In this document: positions 63,253 through 64,000 of the stretch, piece by piece | How the letters are laid out: each line of letters starts with the position of its first letter | How positions within the stretch are numbered: position 1 is the first letter of the stretch | Assembly (NCBI GenBank): GCA_029071325.1 | Contig: JAIEAP010000020.1 | Location: 1 to 64,000 of the forward strand | DNA: 64,000 nt | Reading direction: 5' to 3' | Origin: Lachnospiraceae bacterium | GTDB taxonomy: Bacteria > Bacillota > Clostridia > Lachnospirales > Lachnospiraceae | Program-made: the position numbers and the translations under genes | Notes under the pieces: generated by a model | Told to the model about the DNA's origin: nothing | Seen by the model: only the letters and a program-made list of their open reading frames with translations | Databases searched by the model: none

Positions 63253-63298
63253 AAGAGGTCATTCCATTTGCTAAACCTGCCAAACAGAATGACCTCTT
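63253..63298 (-). terminator. tpiA terminator
   Basis: AAGAGGTCATTC and GAATGACCTCTT form a perfect 12-bp stem, 46 bases after the tpiA stop. The T-run after it on the minus strand is short (CTCTTTGC). Confidence 0.6.
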
Positions 63299-63344
63299 AT
63301 CATCTCTTATTCTTATGAAATATAGCCTCTTAAATCATGGGTGC

Positions 63345-64000
63345 CTATTTGTAATTCACAATCTTCCCAAAATCAGCCTTCAGAGAAGCGCCGCCTACCA
63401 GACCGCCGTCGATGTTGGGTTTGGAGAAAAGTTCTGCTGCGTTGCCCGCATTTACGGAACCGCCGTACTGAATACGAATCTCCTCAGCAGTTGCCTGATC
63501 ATACACTTCTGCGATGCATGCGCGGATTGCTGCGCATACTTCCTCTGCCTGATCGGAGGTAGCAGTCTCGCCCGTTCCAATGGCCCAGATCGGCTCATAT
63601 GCGATCACAGCCTTCTTCGCCTGGTCAGCCGTTACATTCTGGAATGCGATCTTGATCTGCATACGGATCCAGTCAATGTAGATGCCCTGCTTTCTCTGTG
63701 TCAGGGATTCTCCACAGCAGATGATGGGAGTGATGCCATGCTCAAACGCCTTCAGCACTTTCTTATTTACGGTCTCATCCGTCTCTGCAAAATATTCTCT
63801 GCGCTCGGAATGACCCAGCACTACATATTTTACACCTGCGTCGGTCAGCATTGCCGCAGAAATCTCTCCGGTATACGCTCCGCTCTCCTCAAAATACATA
63901 TTCTCTGCACCAATCTCGATATTGGAGCCTTTCGCAGCTTCCATTGCAGGAATGATGTCAATTGCCGGTACGCAGAACACCACGTCCGCCTCGTCATTTG
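63345..64000 (-). CDS. tpiA: Triosephosphate isomerase, N-terminus beyond the window
   Basis: At least 217 residues; the frame is open to the window edge ([14 protein letters not shown]), so roughly 35 N-terminal residues are missing. [19 protein letters not shown], catalytic His in VVLGHSERR, Glu in [12 protein letters not shown], and phosphate loop [11 protein letters not shown] with [11 protein letters not shown] are intact. Glycolytic interconversion of GAP and DHAP; same strand as gpmI. Confidence 0.97.
   Translation of the reverse strand, partial: NDEADVVFCVPAIDIIPAMEAAKGSNIEIGAENMYFEESGAYTGEISAAMLTDAGVKYVVLGHSERREYFAETDETVNKKVLKAFEHGITPIICCGESLTQRKQGIYIDWIRMQIKIAFQNVTADQAKKAVIAYEPIWAIGTGETATSDQAEEVCAAIRACIAEVYDQATAEEIRIQYGGSVNAGNAAELFSKPNIDGGLVGGASLKADFGKIVNYK

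Overview
The window looks like a contig end from an anaerobic, low-to-mid GC Firmicute, most likely a Lachnospiraceae member. The evidence is a pyruvate:ferredoxin oxidoreductase, a class III (anaerobic) ribonucleotide reductase, a CheV chemotaxis adaptor, the Firmicute gene order eno-secG-rnr-smpB-ssrA, strong AGGAGG-type ribosome sites, and several lysine/glutamate-rich membrane proteins typical of that family. Species-level placement is not possible from the sequence alone. Bases 8-40 match an Illumina Nextera adapter at 29 of 33 positions, so the left edge is probably a true contig end with a library artefact, not chromosome.

Region 1 (about 41-19,263, minus strand) is one long operon for a phage-tail-like contractile injection system of the eCIS/PVC type. 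In transcription order it encodes sheath, tube, a tail-assembly-chaperone-like protein, a small protein in the -1 frame, a second tube protein, a 738-residue coiled-coil protein, a LysM baseplate protein, a spike split into gp27-like and gp5-like genes, gp25, two large baseplate J/gp6-like proteins, a TIGR02242-like tail protein, a 575-residue Ig-domain protein, a membrane-anchored kinase-like protein and a membrane-anchored MORN-repeat protein. Divergent from it (19,514-25,008, plus strand) are a large MalT/SARP-like regulator, the AAA+ ATPase typical of these systems and an uncharacterised hydrophilic protein. A dyad in the shared promoter region is a candidate operator. The most notable signal is a textbook -1 ribosomal frameshift site (slippery A AAT TTT, 6-nt spacer, GC-rich hairpin) joining the chaperone-like gene to a downstream frame that has no normal start codon. 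This mirrors the G/GT arrangement of lambda-like phage tails.

Region 2 (25,016-46,200) is mostly housekeeping and signalling: a lipoprotein, nifJ, an ABC-F ATPase, a protein with two FliD-like segments, a 175-bp MITE with an exact 8-bp target duplication, ung, hisF, hisH, a Lys/Glu-rich membrane protein, cheV, a second lipoprotein, a sensor kinase and response regulator, two uncharacterised genes (one SseB-like) and nrdG-nrdD behind a promoter with NrdR-like boxes.

Region 3 (46,222-56,100) carries a LysM amidase, ssrA (tmRNA), smpB, rnr, secG, eno, purB, purF and purC. Region 4 (56,140-59,700) is a compact three-gene operon with two different glutamate-cysteine ligase-like proteins and an EgtC/YafJ-like class II amidotransferase. 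Region 5 (59,744-64,000) holds gpmI, a CapA-like phosphoesterase, a 245-bp near-perfect palindrome and tpiA, which runs off the window.
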